Positions 12,866 to 36,334 are shown, counted from the first letter of the stretch. The stretch is DNA of 64,000 nucleotides from Paralichthys olivaceus (GCF_024713975.1 NC_091107.1:17301001-17365000), one strand, 5' to 3'. The notes: generated from the letters alone by a model not told the origin. A program made the numbers and translations.

Positions 12866-13958
12866 CATTAATATCACAATTTACCATGTATTTTTTCAGA
12901 GAGAATTCTAATGTACATACATATACATAAAACCTGTAAGGCTTATGTATTCATTTAGCATTAATCAGTCACCAAGCAGACGGACGTGGCATTATACAAG
13001 CAGAGCCCTAATTAGCTTGTAGCATATTGAAAAACAACACAAAATAGCTGGAGCGCTGTGTGGGCGAGGCCAGAGGGCAGCTGTACTGTAAATGGGTTTC
13101 AAAGGTGGAAAATGAGGGGTTGCAACTGCACAGAGCAGTTTAGTGCATGTTCAGAGAGCAATCATTTGCAGTGTACGGTAAATGTGGGGGGAAGTATGAT
13201 TAGAAAGGTTCAGGATGGACAACGTTTTAAGACAAAACCTGCCCGTTACTAGAAAAAGGGTCAAAATGAGTTAGAAAAGGAACTCAGCATTTGAAAATAA
13301 ACCACATGAACCCACATGCAGCAGTTCATCTTGGAACCTTTTCTTCTTGAGAACCTGTTCAAAAAACTATCCTCACAGTGATGCATCCAGACGCCCCACA
13401 GCTATACACAAAGTTCAGTTTTATACTTTTAGTGCCACTCGAAATTGAATTGAAGGCCAGACTCATAATGGAAATACACACAAAAGGTGTATAAAGAATA
13501 AAGAAATATACTTGTTCCGAGTGAAAACACATTCATGTCTGTCAGACTCCACTGTCCTGATCGCCATTGTCCTACGTTTAGAAGACTGATGCAGTGCAAT
13601 TCATTCACTAATAGATCTCATGTAACCTTGTTCCTTTGGAGTCATTTATGCTGAACAGATTCAAAGCTGAAGTCTGACAGATGCTTGATGAACGTCTACT
13701 ATGTGAATGGAGAGAAGATCCATTTGAACAGGATGAGAACAAAAGGTGGAGATGGTTGTTAAATGGAAGCCTAGCTTCAGATATCTTTACAGGCTAATAG
13801 CTGTCTGTCAAACTTGCATTTTTTTTTACATATTTAGTGTAAACTCAATATTTTAAACTCCCCATATTAATGTGATATTATTCTGTCTTCTCTACAACCC
13901 TCAGACAGCTTCAAATAAAAGCAATGAAGATGCATGATGCAAGTCACTTTTGTATTTG

Positions 13959-13964
13959 TTTATT
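13959..13964 (-). other. Candidate poly(A) signal of tm7sf2
   Basis: AATAAA on the minus strand, about 565 bases after the stop. No closer canonical signal was noticed between 14060 and 14528. Confidence 0.35.
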
Positions 13965-14528
13965 TCAAATGTATTTCACAAATAACAATACACAAAAAGG
14001 AAGACAGTGTAAATAAACATGGTAAAATGAGGTGACCCAGTCATTTTGGAAAGAAAAAAAAGGCACTATTTACCTTTTTGGTTCAGTTTCATATGTTTGT
14101 TTAGTCATTGAAAGTACAAAAAGTAAATTCCAAATTATTTTCTTATTTAATTCCAGGACCTAACAAGGAAGGCATTGCAAGCCTTTTATGTTGGGATGCT
14201 TGAGCCTGAGAAAAACACAGAACAACAGAAGTGTAATGGAGACTGACTTTACCTTGTAGTGAATCACGTTGCTGTGAGGTCTCGAAGTGAAAATGCAAAG
14301 AATTAGAGGAAGTGATCTATCATTTTCTAACTGGGCCGCAGGCTTGCAGATGAGAGCAAACGAAAATTGTCAGCTCCCTGCATGTCCCCAGTAGCAGCAC
14401 CGGTTATTACTTGTGTCCATTTATATGTAAATGGATTTAAAGTTACCACTGGGTTTATGCAGCTTTGCAGAATCACGAGGATATTGTGCGGTGGTTTTGG
14501 TCCCGTTCCAGCCGTCTGCTTTCTTTTT

Positions 14529-24594
<10,066 letters not shown>

Positions 24595-25077
24595 TGGACT
24601 CCTGTGAAAAGACAGAGGCAGATGTATCTCAGTCAAAAAGAATGAGAATTAAAGACCAAATAAATACCAGTATAATGTTGAGTTGTTAAAACAGGAAAAA
24701 AGATAGTTACGTACATTTTCTACAACTAATATCAAAAATGATGCATTTGTATAATCTGCAGTAAAAAAGTGCCTATACACATCATCTTGTCTTGTGCAAC
24801 TTATGTTATATATAAGTGTAATGCTTTGTTTACATCTCCTAACTGAGTACTGGCCTCTTCATAAATTAACATCCTTGTTAACAGCAGAGCTGCAGCCCCA
24901 CAGTATTTGATCTTTAAACATTTTACTTGCAACTGTCTTCAAAATTTATTCAACAGCCATAGTTAGCAGTGACTTAGTTATAATCATCTCATATACTGAT
25001 TTCAAGTTCGCCCGCATTACAGAATGTATGGCAAATGCATGTAGTCCATGATATGGAGCGAGCCAATCTTTTATGCT

Positions 25078-25390
25078 ACTGTAAAATCCCTTTATTCCAT
25101 AATTTCTGACAAAGGTTGTCAAAAGATGTCCTCAGGACCATCCTGACTGTTCACTCACTCAGTATCAAGCATATTTACTGTATCATTTTGGAGAAATTCA
25201 GCCTCAAAGTTCATTATTTTTAGTTGAAAAAGGCATTATGCCCTTTATTTACTCTACTGTAAAATCCATTTGATCCATCATTTCTGACAAAGATTGATAC
25301 ACTTGAAATCAGGACCATCCTGACTGTTCACTCACTCAGCACAAGTATATTTACTGTATCATTTTGGAGAAATTCAGCCTCAAAGTTGTA
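25078..25390. repeat. Diverged two-copy tandem duplication
   Basis: Copies at about 25078-25211 and 25257-25390 share 'ctgacaaag', 'caggaccatcctgactgttc', 'actcactcag' and the long block ending 'gagaaattcagcctcaaagt'. The period is about 178 bp. It lies in intron 1 of tm7sf2, upstream of the coding exons. Confidence 0.8.
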
Positions 25391-25763
25391 TACGTATTGG
25401 GACTTTTACTTCTGATACAGAGTGCAGTTGCTTGCGGTACTTTTACTGTGATATAATTCATGATGAGGACTTTTCACGCATCCTTGGAAGCAGCCAAGAA
25501 AAGTCCAGAGACTTCACATGGATCAAGGACCTTCTACATGTACTGGATCACACTATGAGGAATATTACATGTGCATACTAATGTTATATCATCGCGACAG
25601 CTGTCTCAATACGTCCAAAGTTCAGAGCATTTCTGTTCAACTTCCCCCGGTGATGCAGAGCTGATCCAAGAGCAGTAAACAAACACACACTGTGCAGTAA
25701 CACGAGTGCAGAGAGGAAACTGCTGCTTACATTAAAACACAGAAAATAAATGGGACATCTTAC

Positions 25764-25960
25764 CGGTGAGTAACGTGGAGCTGCAGGTAGAAGAGTAGTA
25801 ACTCTGACATCCATCCATCCAGCAGCCTGCACATGGAAACGCCCCCGACGTACGATTTGTTTCAGCAGGAAATCGCCTTTCAGCCAATCAGATTGCTCCG
25901 TGGTCATCAGAAGAGGGTGGAGAGAAGAGGGTTCAGCCAATCAGATGAGGTGTTCAGGTG
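25764..25960 (-). promoter_or_regulatory. tm7sf2 5' UTR exon and promoter region with two CCAAT boxes
   Basis: On the minus strand a donor (CACCG followed by gtaagatg) ends at 25764, fitting a non-coding first exon that splices to the ATG exon (acceptor before 24601). The identical 13-mer CAGCCAATCAGAT occurs twice, with CCAAT cores at 25884-25888 and 25937-25941 (53 bp apart), probable NF-Y sites. No sterol response element was recognised by eye. The transcription start is not determinable from sequence alone. Confidence 0.5.
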
Positions 25961-26149
25961 GCGACAGTGCGCTGCACACTACGTTGGGAGAGGGCTGGGG
26001 CTGGTTGTGAAACACCTGAATATCATGAGTTGTTTTATTAGAAATATTAGAAATACTTGAAATTCTATTCTTACTATGTTTTCTTTTACTTTGAGACTCA
26101 TGCAGACTTGTAGAGGAACCACACAATTTGACTCATTAATTCAGACACT

Positions 26150-26155
26150 TTTATT
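26150..26155 (-). other. Candidate poly(A) signal of vps51
   Basis: AATAAA on the minus strand, about 610 bases past the vps51 stop and only a few hundred bases before the tm7sf2 first exon. This implies very closely spaced tandem genes. Confidence 0.5.
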
Positions 26156-26761
26156 GTTGACACATCAATTCAAACAGTGTTTGTCTGTGTAAGACATGCA
26201 CAGAAAAGGGGGAACAGCCTGAAGGAAAGAAACGCTGTAGTTACTTCAGTGTTAGACATAAATGGCATAATCAGACAACATTCACACCTCAAGTTATTCA
26301 GCAGAAAGATACCATAGAGAATTAATTAATACATAGCATTTCCAACAGACACAACTGTTTAATAATTCATATATGTTTTCACATTTCCTTCAATGGGAAC
26401 ATGTGGTTAAAAGCTCAGCTGGTGTCATGGATACAAGGGGCTTCCCCTCTAATATCTTATGATTATTAAATGACCACCTTGACATTTAACCAATGTACTA
26501 GAGGCTTGTCATGCTCTTTGCATGGGAAGTGCCTGGAACGCAATGTAGATTTTCCTCAAACTGTCAGTCAGTGTCGATGTATATGCCTCAAACAAAAGAT
26601 GATCACCTACAGTATAATTTAGACTCACAATCTCAATTTAGATTCTCAAAAAGGCAGCTTATGAATCAGATCAATACATTTGACATTGTGTTAACTATTT
26701 CAAATGAATGCAGTTTTCTGTCTGTTGCTTCAACTATCTTGTCCGTGCTGCGCTTTGACCC

Positions 26762-29700
26762 TCAACCTCGTTCACAGATGACTTCGATCACACTCTGCTC
26801 CATCGGGGCAGGATCCAGGCAGCGGTGAGCGGAGCTGCCCACTATCTCATCCAGAAGAAAGTGCACCAGGTTCTCGTCGGAGACAAAGCGCCACAAGTAC
26901 ATCTGCAGGTAGTGGCAGTCGACCTGGATCTGCTGCAGCCCGTAGCGTCCGAACGTGCGCAGGCGGACGCACTCCAGGAACGTCTTTAAACTGATTTTGA
27001 TGATTCCCGTCATCACAGAGACCTGAGGCGATGGAGGGCCGTGTAAAGAGAATGTTTTCAGCTGAAGAGTAAATTAAGATTCAACAGCATTGAATAAGAT
27101 TCAACAGCATAATAAACTGGACTCACCTTGTTGAACTCTACCGAACTGAAGATGTCGATCCTCTCAGAAAACAGCTTGTGGATGTTGCTCAGCAGATTGG
27201 TATCCATAGGAGCGCTGCGGACAAACAGAAGATAAATCCCTCAAGCAAATTCACAACCAAAGCAACAATTTTCTTATGTAAAGAGATTGCTCAGTGTTAA
27301 TTGCCCCCCCTGCAATACAAATGAAGGAGGTACTACAGATTGGAGCCATGTTTGCATCTTTATTCTATTCACACACAACTTTCAAACAAGCCTTCCGCTG
27401 GACTATAGGTCTACCTAATTTTGGCATTTTCAAAATGATTACATATTGGGATAAAAAGAAGAGGAGCTTAAATATTAATATAATTATCTGTACAAGAGAC
27501 AAAAGACCCACAAGTTACAAGGGTGGCCTCAATGCACACATTTGCAGCTGATTCACAATAGTGACTGGAATGCTGATTTGCAAAGATAAAGAAAAGAAGC
27601 TACAAATGACTTTGTATGTAAATTTAGTTTTTTCTGAAACACTCTTTTTCTTATTTGCTGAAATCCTCTTAATGTACAGAAAGCCATCAATGAATAAAGT
27701 CATCTGGAAAAAAAGCCAGTGTCTGTGGTCCTCGCAGGACTGTAATATACACGACCAATTCATTCAGTCTGAATGAAATGATCTAGGTCTCAGATTTTGC
27801 AAAGAGCCTCAGACTTACATACAGTATCTTGCATCTTAAATTATGCATCTCACACATCAGAGAAATTACAGTAACTCACTGTATCAGAGTCAACTCAAAG
27901 TTAGCCACATGCCAGTGAAACACTCACCAGCAACATTGCAGACTTCATCATTCTATCACAGAGAGTTTGATATGTTGTTAATACTGCATATGAAAGGTTT
28001 GTCAATAACCAAAACTAAACGGAGGCTGCTGGAGGACTCCTCTCTTTCTCAGTCAGTTTGTAGCTTATGTACCTTGGAGTGTAGCTGGCCGCATAGCGCA
28101 CTTGCTGCCTCGAGCTACTGTAAACAGAGAAAGTCCTTTTGCTGGAGTCGCTGCTGTGTGCCTTCCTCACACCTTCTTCATATAAAAGCCCCACCTACAA
28201 CAGAACACAAGGATCGTAAGAGCATGAGAGCATAACGACTGGACTGGAAGACATGTTATTCAGTTCCACAGCTTTACCTGCACATCAATTGAGGTGGTGT
28301 CCTCTACTACTCTCTTCATCACAGCGCGGACATTTCTAGGCTCGATGGTGTTCACCCAATCTCGTGTTTCAACACTCTTTCTTAGCATCTGGGAGATAAT
28401 CAGACCCTGAACCTGCACAAACAAATGACAAAATACACCATAAACACATTGGTGGGAATATCTGTAGTATTTTCCTGCTCTGATATATGATGTCCCTCAG
28501 TGAATATTGCTGGTGAAAACTGACCTTAACATAATGGTTCAGTAGTTTCTGTGCTGCCTCTCTGGCTTCTGCACATAAAGTTGTGACCTGTGTTACAGGA
28601 CTGTGATGCTGTGAAAGTACAAAACACCTGCAGGTTATTTTTTAGAAATGACCTACTTCAATTTGAGGAAAATCTTTTTAAAAATGCATAATACCGATAA
28701 TATGCTGCATTTTTAAGGTGAGTGTTAGCATGTACCTGCACAAGGAACTGTTCGTCTGTGAGCGTGAGTATGTAGGAGATGGTCGAGGTTTCATAGTCTA
28801 AGCAGAGGCGAGACAGCAGCAACAGGAGGGCCGGAGGAGTTGAACCTCCTTTGTCTCCTGCGCTCTCACAGAACTGGCGAGAAGACTGACAAATAAACTT
28901 GATAAAATTCACCACCAGACTCTCACGTACACCCCGACTACAGAATTCACCCTGTGGGGAGAAGATAGACACAAAAGTGGGGGGTTACAATTTTACAGGA
29001 TGGATGAAATTAAACCATTAGTTCATTGGTAGTTCATAGTATTCTGTCATTATTTTATCAATCATGTTTTCATAAGAAGTCTTAGCTACTAGTTAAGTTT
29101 GGGCTCCTATGGGGCAGAGAGCAATATGTTAATTTATCTGCTGATATACAGCAAAGGAACATTCACCTTGAAGTAAGGCTTGTTGGAGAACGTAATGTCC
29201 TTAGCTGTGAAGAGATGCACTGATGCCAGCACTGACTTAATCTGATTGAGAATAGAGGCTGATAAGGAGGAGAGCAGCTCCGGCAGGCTGGTTGGTGCAT
29301 CTCTACCAGATGCCGGCCCTCCATGAAGAGCTCCGCCGCCAGTCACTGAAGCACCAGCCACAGAGAGACGCGGTGTCGCCAAAGCCTGCCTCACATCTGT
29401 CAAGCTGTCCAGGTAGAAGGTCTGCAGAGCAGACAGGTACTGCTTGACTCGCTCTGTCGCCGCCCGAATCACAATCTCAGTCCCCTTGTTGGGCACAGAG
29501 GAGCCCGGGAGTAGTTTGGCCACAGCCTGAAGTCTGCGGTGGAAGCGGTCAAGTGCACGGACTAGGAGAGAGTTATCTCCAACTCCTTTCTCCTCTTGTA
29601 TCCTCCGCTCCACGAGCGAGAAATACCGAGCTGCCAGGTCATCCACAAAGGCATGCAGCTTGCCATTTGCCATCTGTGGGATATTTTTAGATGCTAGCTC

Positions 29701-32254
29701 TTCTGTCTGTGCGTGGTTGATAAAAAGTTCTTGATATGATGTAATTAACAAACATAAGCTGCTGACAAATTCATTGCAGCCTCTGTCAATGAATTCCAGG
29801 ATGTCAGTGTTTGAGGTGGGAGAAGATAGAGAGCTCGTTTTAGGTGAGTTATCATCTGGAGATCGGGCACCTGCGGTCGATGATGACCCGCGCACTGGAG
29901 CATCTTTCACAGCTGAGGCGAAAGAGTATGGTCTTATCTCTGCTTCCAGGCCCTGAAGGTCCGACTCGAGTCGAGCTCGTGCATGGCTCAGGAATTTATC
30001 ACAGAGCTCCTCAGCTGGCTCGTCCAACTGTAGCAGCAGCTCCACACACTGTGATAAATCTTTGGCGCTTGATCCACCGTCCCTATGAGCACAAATAAAC
30101 ATTTTTGACTTACAGGAATCAGGAAATAAGGATTTTTAAATCTGTTGATGACAAAAATATCTTTACCATTGCAGCATTGTACACATGTTCACATATGGAA
30201 AATTGTTTAGAAGAAAATATGATCTTATGTCCACAATATAAACCTCAAAATGTATGATTATTTGTGTTTAAATCTGAGAGAGTCTGAAAGAACTAAATAA
30301 ATACGTATTAATTATACTTAAAATGTTCTAATCATTTCATTTAATTTGATCTTTATTTCTGTGCATTCATAAACCTGCATGCACTCATATTAGTCCCATC
30401 TCTTTCCAGCAGTAAAAATTATTCTTAAATGTCATGGCTCCTCACAGTGGCATCAATTCCCACCTGAACTTCTGTCGAAGCTCCTGCGCCAGCTTGTCGA
30501 TGATGGCGTGACAGTCATCCTGAATCCCCTTAAAGGAGGGCAGGTGGCTGTACTGCTGCAACACACAGCGGGCACGGCGGTGGGAGCTCACCGCCTGAGC
30601 GTAGGCCTGCAGCTCCAGACACTTGTTCAATCGAGCCGGCAGCTCAAACAGAAACTGCAGCTTCCTCAACAGAGTGTGAACCCCTGGAAAGAAATATGCC
30701 AAGACAAAAAGAAAATAACCATTATAAAGCCTGCTGCCCCAAAGATGAATGAACAAAATGAATCCAGTGTGGGTCTCACCTGACAGTTTTGTAATCTGTG
30801 TGTGCTGGTCCTGTAGAGTACCACTGATAGAGGCACTGAACTCTGTGATTGCTGCCATGTTAGCAGACAGACAGTCCATTTCATCTTCCATCTTTTTGAA
30901 GTCATTCTTCATCTTTCTTATGGTATCTGGAAACATGAAGGGGTTGCTCAACAATCTTGCTACTCACAATTTAACAAAACTTTTTCATTTCAACAAAAGC
31001 AAAGCCGAGTTCACACTATACTACTTTCAAAGTCGTCAGGTCGCTACGGCATACATGACTTGCTGTCTTATGATTGGTAGATTGCAGCATTGTGAGTTCA
31101 AACTACATGATTAAATGGCGATGGGGGTTCACACACTACACAATGTTTCACCAGGAGAACGAAAGAAGAGACACAGGGAATCTGAGAGGAAATCCTCCTG
31201 CTCTTCTGTCATCCTGCTCAGAGCGACACAGCTGGAGGAGGTGAAACGCTGCTCTGTCTGAACCTCTTTATATACAGTCTATGGTCTGAACCCATCTGAG
31301 CCAGAGTGAAAACTAACCAAACCTGACAGGCATTTAGTTTTTTGTGTCCGAAGCCGAGTATGTAAGCTGCACTGAGTTTGCTGCCTTGTTCCTTACATGA
31401 GGGTACGTGTCTGTGAGCCTCTTTATTCTGTCTTCGAAGAGTTCACATTTAGCTATGGGCGACTGCCAGTCGGACACCTATCGGAGGCTTTTGTCTGCGA
31501 CTTGCAAAACTCATCAGCAACTGGCAAATCGAGCTGAAAATCGTGAAATGTGAACAAGTCTGAAGTGAGATGTTCACTCACCTGTAGCAGATATGAACTT
31601 GTTGTAGTTTTCATACACCAGCGTCTGCATGTCACTGTCTAAAGAGCGTATCTGCTTCACCATGCAGGTCTCCTGGTCCATCAGCTCCGCAAGAGAGCAC
31701 TCTCTTCTGAGCTGCATGCGGAGAGAAGACATGGAACGGTCAGTCACTCATAAAAAGAGTAGATGTATAATTCATAAAAAAAAGTCAAATGACAGACTTT
31801 ATTAAGTACATCTTTGTTTTCCATTAGGAAATTATCCTTATAACTGCTTTAAAGAAAGGGGTGTCAAACGCAGCCAGGAAATGGGTGTAAATTCAGCAAA
31901 TACCAGCAAATTGAATTGTTTTGCTTGACATGTATATCAAGTGAATGAGCAGCTACTGTAAGCATTGTTGATAGTGTTGTGTAGTTTAATATAACACTGG
32001 TCCTGACAGCAGCTGGAACCTCACACAGTGCAGAGGTCCTGTGTGGTCCTGTGACGGCAGAGCTCTCTCACCTTGTTCAGGTAGTGCTCCGGGTCAAAAT
32101 GAGGCCCGTTGATGTCGCAGGGATCCAGGGAGTCCGGCTCATCCGCGGACTTCCCCTCCTCGTTCAGGCCGTAGTAGAGCTTCAGCATGCCGTGCACCCT
32201 CCGCCTCCTGTCGGGGCCACAGTCCTCCGACTCCGCCGCCGTGCCGCCGTCCAT
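26762..32254 (-). CDS. vps51: VPS51, subunit of GARP and EARP tethering complexes
   Basis: Eleven coding exons in transcript order: 32254-32072, 31711-31582, 30926-30780, 30683-30464, 30082-29167, 28951-28736, 28608-28525, 28412-28278, 28194-28073, 27214-27127 and 27022-26762. 2502 nt, 833 aa (human about 782), all phases consistent. Known: VPS51 (Ang2/Fat-free) joins VPS52-VPS53 with VPS54 or VPS50 and tethers endosome-derived vesicles at the trans-Golgi or recycling endosomes. Seen: conserved N-terminal block [10 protein letters not shown] (residues 21-30) and FDPEHYLNK; coiled-coil region from [16 protein letters not shown]; then [31 protein letters not shown] and the terminus EVICERG. The 916-nt exon carries a Ser/Pro-rich insert near residues 290-320. 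The ATG at 32254 matches the family start; an in-frame upstream ATG exists at 32362. Confidence 0.96.
31000..31570. mobile_element. Possible non-autonomous DNA element in a vps51 intron
   Basis: The left end has 'gagttcacactatactact' with 'gtcgtcaggtcgctac'. The right end read in reverse has 'gttcacatttcacgatttt' and 'ttgcaagtcgcagac'. Such GTTCACA-plus-CGAC ends resemble fish hAT-like MITEs, but I could not confirm true terminal inverted repeats or a target-site duplication. Confidence 0.25.
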
Positions 32255-32570
32255 AGCGAGCTCCAGCGGCCAGCTGACAAACACACAAACAACACGACGA
32301 TAAACAAAAAGTGACACGCGTCCAGCGGCAGCAGCTAACAACCAGTGTCTGCACACAGTCACTTGTTGTTCTTCTTCTGAGAGTAGCTGGGACCCGTGCG
32401 GCTCAGCTGCCTGCTAACATTAACAAGAGCTCTCGGAATAATTCAATCACTCAACGTCTTATTTCTCCATCAGCTGGCTGCAGAGCCTGGCTGCTTCCGG
32501 GTATGTAGCCTATCCGGTGATACGTCGTCAGTGTGCAGTCACGTGACTACGTTTAGCTGACGTGGGGGAT
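32255..32570 (-). promoter_or_regulatory. vps51 promoter region with GTCACGTGAC
   Basis: GC-richer sequence just upstream of the vps51 ATG. It contains the palindrome GTCACGTGAC at 32538-32547, flanked by CRE-like TACGTCGTCA (32521-32530) and TGACGTGG (32558-32565). GTCACGTGAC is the CLEAR/TFEB-MITF core and also a USF E-box. Confidence 0.5.
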
Positions 32571-35500
32571 GTTGTGCAGTAGTTGTAGTTCTTCTCTCCA
32601 GGCATCGATCTGTCATTGGATAATATTAATCCCACGAATAATTACACTTAAATACTGTGACAGAAAATATATTAAAATAAAGTAATACACACATAAATGA
32701 ATCAATGAGTGAATGAATAAATAAAGTAAAATAGATAAATACAAATGAAAGGGACAAAAATGAATAAACCGAAAAAATTATAAATAAATAGATAAAGCCA
32801 AAGAAAAAACATTTAAGTGACACGTAAAAATTTATAAATAAATAGTTTCCCTCAATGCTCCTGAGGTCATAGAGGTCAGTCATCAAATATTTTCACTTCA
32901 TCATAAGCTCTGAGGACAGAGTTGCTCTGTCATTAGTCTTAAGGAACCGAGACCACAAAGCTGAAAGTGATGAAAGTCCACTGATAAAAACAGAGGTGAT
33001 GAAAAAAAAAAGATGGAGTGGTGAAGAGATGAATTATCAAGGGATTTGATTAATTAAAGCTGAATTGATTACAACTGTTCTGATTTAATGAAAACAAAGC
33101 AATGTTTCATCGTTTTCCATGTCTTATCATTCATTTATTGTGTACAACACAAAATTACCATCTGTCATTTGAGGAAAGTATCCTCAGGGGTGGAAGTAAC
33201 ACGTAGCTACTGAAATAAATGGAAGAGATGAGAACGCTTCCAGATGAATAATGGCAGGGATGAACATTTCAGTGAGTTGAAAAAAATATGATATATTGTC
33301 ATTCGATTTGACATTTTATTTCAAGTGTATTGTAGTAAAAGCAAACTGAATAAAAAATAAATTTACTAAACCAATATTGGTTTGTTTGCAGATTCTTATG
33401 GTTACATTTTATTCTAATGTAATTAACCAGTAAAAATTAAATAAAAAACAATAAATTATATGTATTATGTGTGTGAATTTGGAATAATGTATTGTGCTCA
33501 AATTGTAAACTTAGGGATACACATTTCAGAAATATTTACAGAAGGGTGAGCAAGAGGAGACATTTGAAGCTTGAAAGACAAGACAAGAGAAGCTGAGGAG
33601 GCACAGGCGCCATCTTCAGGGAGCAAAGTTTTTTTATTTTATTGGTCAGATTCAAAATCTGGTAAAAAGTCTATGTAGCATCAGGGAAAATACAGTAAGC
33701 ATTTAGGTCAGGCATTTGAAAATTATTTGAATTAAAAGTGAAGGTCACAAAACAACTGTCTGCATATGCATCAATGGTAAAATTAAACAATACTTTCAAA
33801 GCCTTATTAAATGCATCTAGTTCAAATTATACAGTAGGTCTGTCAAATTAGGTTGCTGCTTATAGTCATATTGTGGTAAAAATATTGATGCTGAAAATAA
33901 AATCATACATGTTAGTTAACATGAAACTGGTTTAAATTCACACTACAGTCACACTGCAAGCCTTAGTGCTCAATTCTTTTTTTTTCTCTAGATCCGTTTG
34001 TTTATGTTGCTGTTCACATTATCTGGTAAAATGTGGCCAGTATCAGACTCCAATGTGAAGTGTCATGGCCCTGATGTGACCCTGACTCGGGCGTATTGGG
34101 CCCACTGTGTGAATATGGTGTTTTGTGTAGGTAGTGAAGTAGTAAACACATTTTCACAGATATTTTGAGAAACGGCCACTTTGCATTTGTTTATTTAAAA
34201 AAAGAAAAAGAAAATACTAGACATATTTTAATGAAGGAACCACCATTCACTGTTCAACAGTAGCCCAGTGTAGTTAACCAATATATCAATACACTCACAT
34301 CAGCTAAGAAAGGTGAAATGCACAGTCTAGTTGGAAATATATTACAAAACACAAATTATTTAAAACCACAACATTAGAATTTCTGGTTTCCAAGCACCAA
34401 AAAAGAAAAAGTCATTGAGATTCCAACTTAGTACAAACAAAAAGGCACTTTATGTTTCTGCAAATTGACTGCTCGAATAGGAGAACGCTTAAAATGACCA
34501 ATTTCTTCCTTCTAGTGTACAAACACTGACCAGTATATGAAAAACAAAGTAAAAATATTCTCTCATAAAAGCCATCAAACGATACAAAACAATTTGTAGA
34601 TGTAAAAGTTTTTAAAAACAGTGTATTAGTATTAATAGTGCAGTATCACATGATGATGTGTAGTCCGTCGGAATGCCTATTCTACAATGTGACATGCATA
34701 GTGTACGTTAGCAACAATATATTGGACTGCTGTGGTTAGGCAGACTGTAGCTGATGTAAAAGTCAAAAGCATAGAGATGTAAGCACATTCTGCAGTTTGC
34801 ATGCTCAGGAGAATCAGGGAGAAGACATGAGGGCACCACATCTGAAATGAGGACATACTGCAGTGTTATAAAGACGTATAACTCGTGTAATGACTGAGCT
34901 GATAACATTTGTTATATGTAATGAAGAGAAAGAAACTGCTCAAATCAGGATCAGGATGAATTTCAGACATTCTCCTGGAGAGACTGTGATCTGCCTCTGG
35001 AGTGTTCAGGTAGCAGAATGTTTTTGCAGCATGTTCGATAGCTATGCTTTGGTGTACAGACTGAAATCTTAACAGCAAGTTCTTAGATTACCCTTAGCAA
35101 GATAACCAAAACATTGAAGTTGCAGTTTGAATGGAAGGTTTCTTTTATTTTAGCTTCTCTTATTAGAGAAGTTGCACAACTTTGACATTGCATCAGTTAT
35201 ACTGCTAATCAGGTCTGACCAAGCAAGTGAGTCAAGTCTAGACTGGTAGACAAGTGTTATTTCCATAAGTTAATACGTTCTTTATATTAACTAACTACAG
35301 AGTTTGGTTAGTTTTGAGTCTGATTTGATTCTTTACTTTACCATAGTTTTACTTAAGCTCTCCAATGAGCACCTGATACTGTGAACAAGAATTTTGGTTT
35401 CCACAACCTGATAATGTCTAATATATCCATTTACTTTACATGTTTAGAACAACATCAAATAATTCTGCTTTTGCAAATGAAAATTAATTTTGCATTTTCT

Positions 35501-36334
35501 TTCTTTCCAAGAAAACCAGCAGCAAGTATAAGCAAATTGTAATTGTGTCAAAATCTTAAATACGCGTACTTACACGAAACTTCCACAACAATTCCAATGT
35601 GCTCCCATGTGCGCTTTTTATGATCTGTAACACCAAACGTTTCTACCAGCACTTTTTATTGAGTGGTTTCATCCTTTCATGAGAACAAGGCACTGGCAGT
35701 TTAAAAAAGCAGAATAGTGGGGAACACACCCTCGGATCGGCCCCTGAAAGTGTTTGTCATGCTGTCTGTAAAGAGTTTGTGCGAACTCATACAGCTCTGA
35801 GGAGGATGTTTTAATGTTATAAGGGGATGTATTGCAATGTTCAATCCCCAAGAACAGTTAAAGTAAGAGGTAATGCAGTGGTTATACTCTTTTGAGGTTA
35901 AACATTTTTGAATAATACCAGTAAAAACGTCTCCAGAGTACTGCAAAAGGTGGAAAAGGTCACGAGATATCATACAGTCATCATCTGAGGGTTTCTCTAA
36001 GGCATGTCCCAGACTTATGAAGGAGGTCCCTCATATAATGCTCAGAGAATATTTCTATTATGTAAGGCCATCTCATTAATAGCCACTTCAGTTTAACCTC
36101 ATAAGCATAGCTGTTAATAGAGCTTTTTAGTTTTTCACATTGCTGTACTCTCTTAATATACAAAACGTCAAAAGATAAATATTGTCTCACACACTTAAAT
36201 CCCTCGCTTGGTCCTCTACATGTTCATATATTATCGCTTAAATGTCTAGAGCTCGTATCAAGTCTTTTCTTTAAATCTCAGTGTAAAATGTTCACGTTTT
36301 TGGTCTTTGAGACGAACAGGGCAGATCAGTGAGT
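32571..36334. other. Intergenic region between vps51 and frmd8, including frmd8 3' UTR
   Basis: No coding exon recognised on either strand. AT-rich. Minus-strand AATAAA signals near 35655 and 33630 could end frmd8 transcripts; the true end is not visible. Confidence 0.5.

Larger units (their letters stand above)
7082..14528. other. cnih2 3' flank and convergent intergenic region
   Basis: No coding exon recognised. It holds the cnih2 3' UTR (length unknown; AATAAA at 7685), family A repeats near 8.7-9.1 and 12.5-12.9 kb, a long CA microsatellite and two X-box-like motifs. On the minus strand, AATAAA at 13959-13964 is a plausible poly(A) signal for tm7sf2. Confidence 0.55.
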
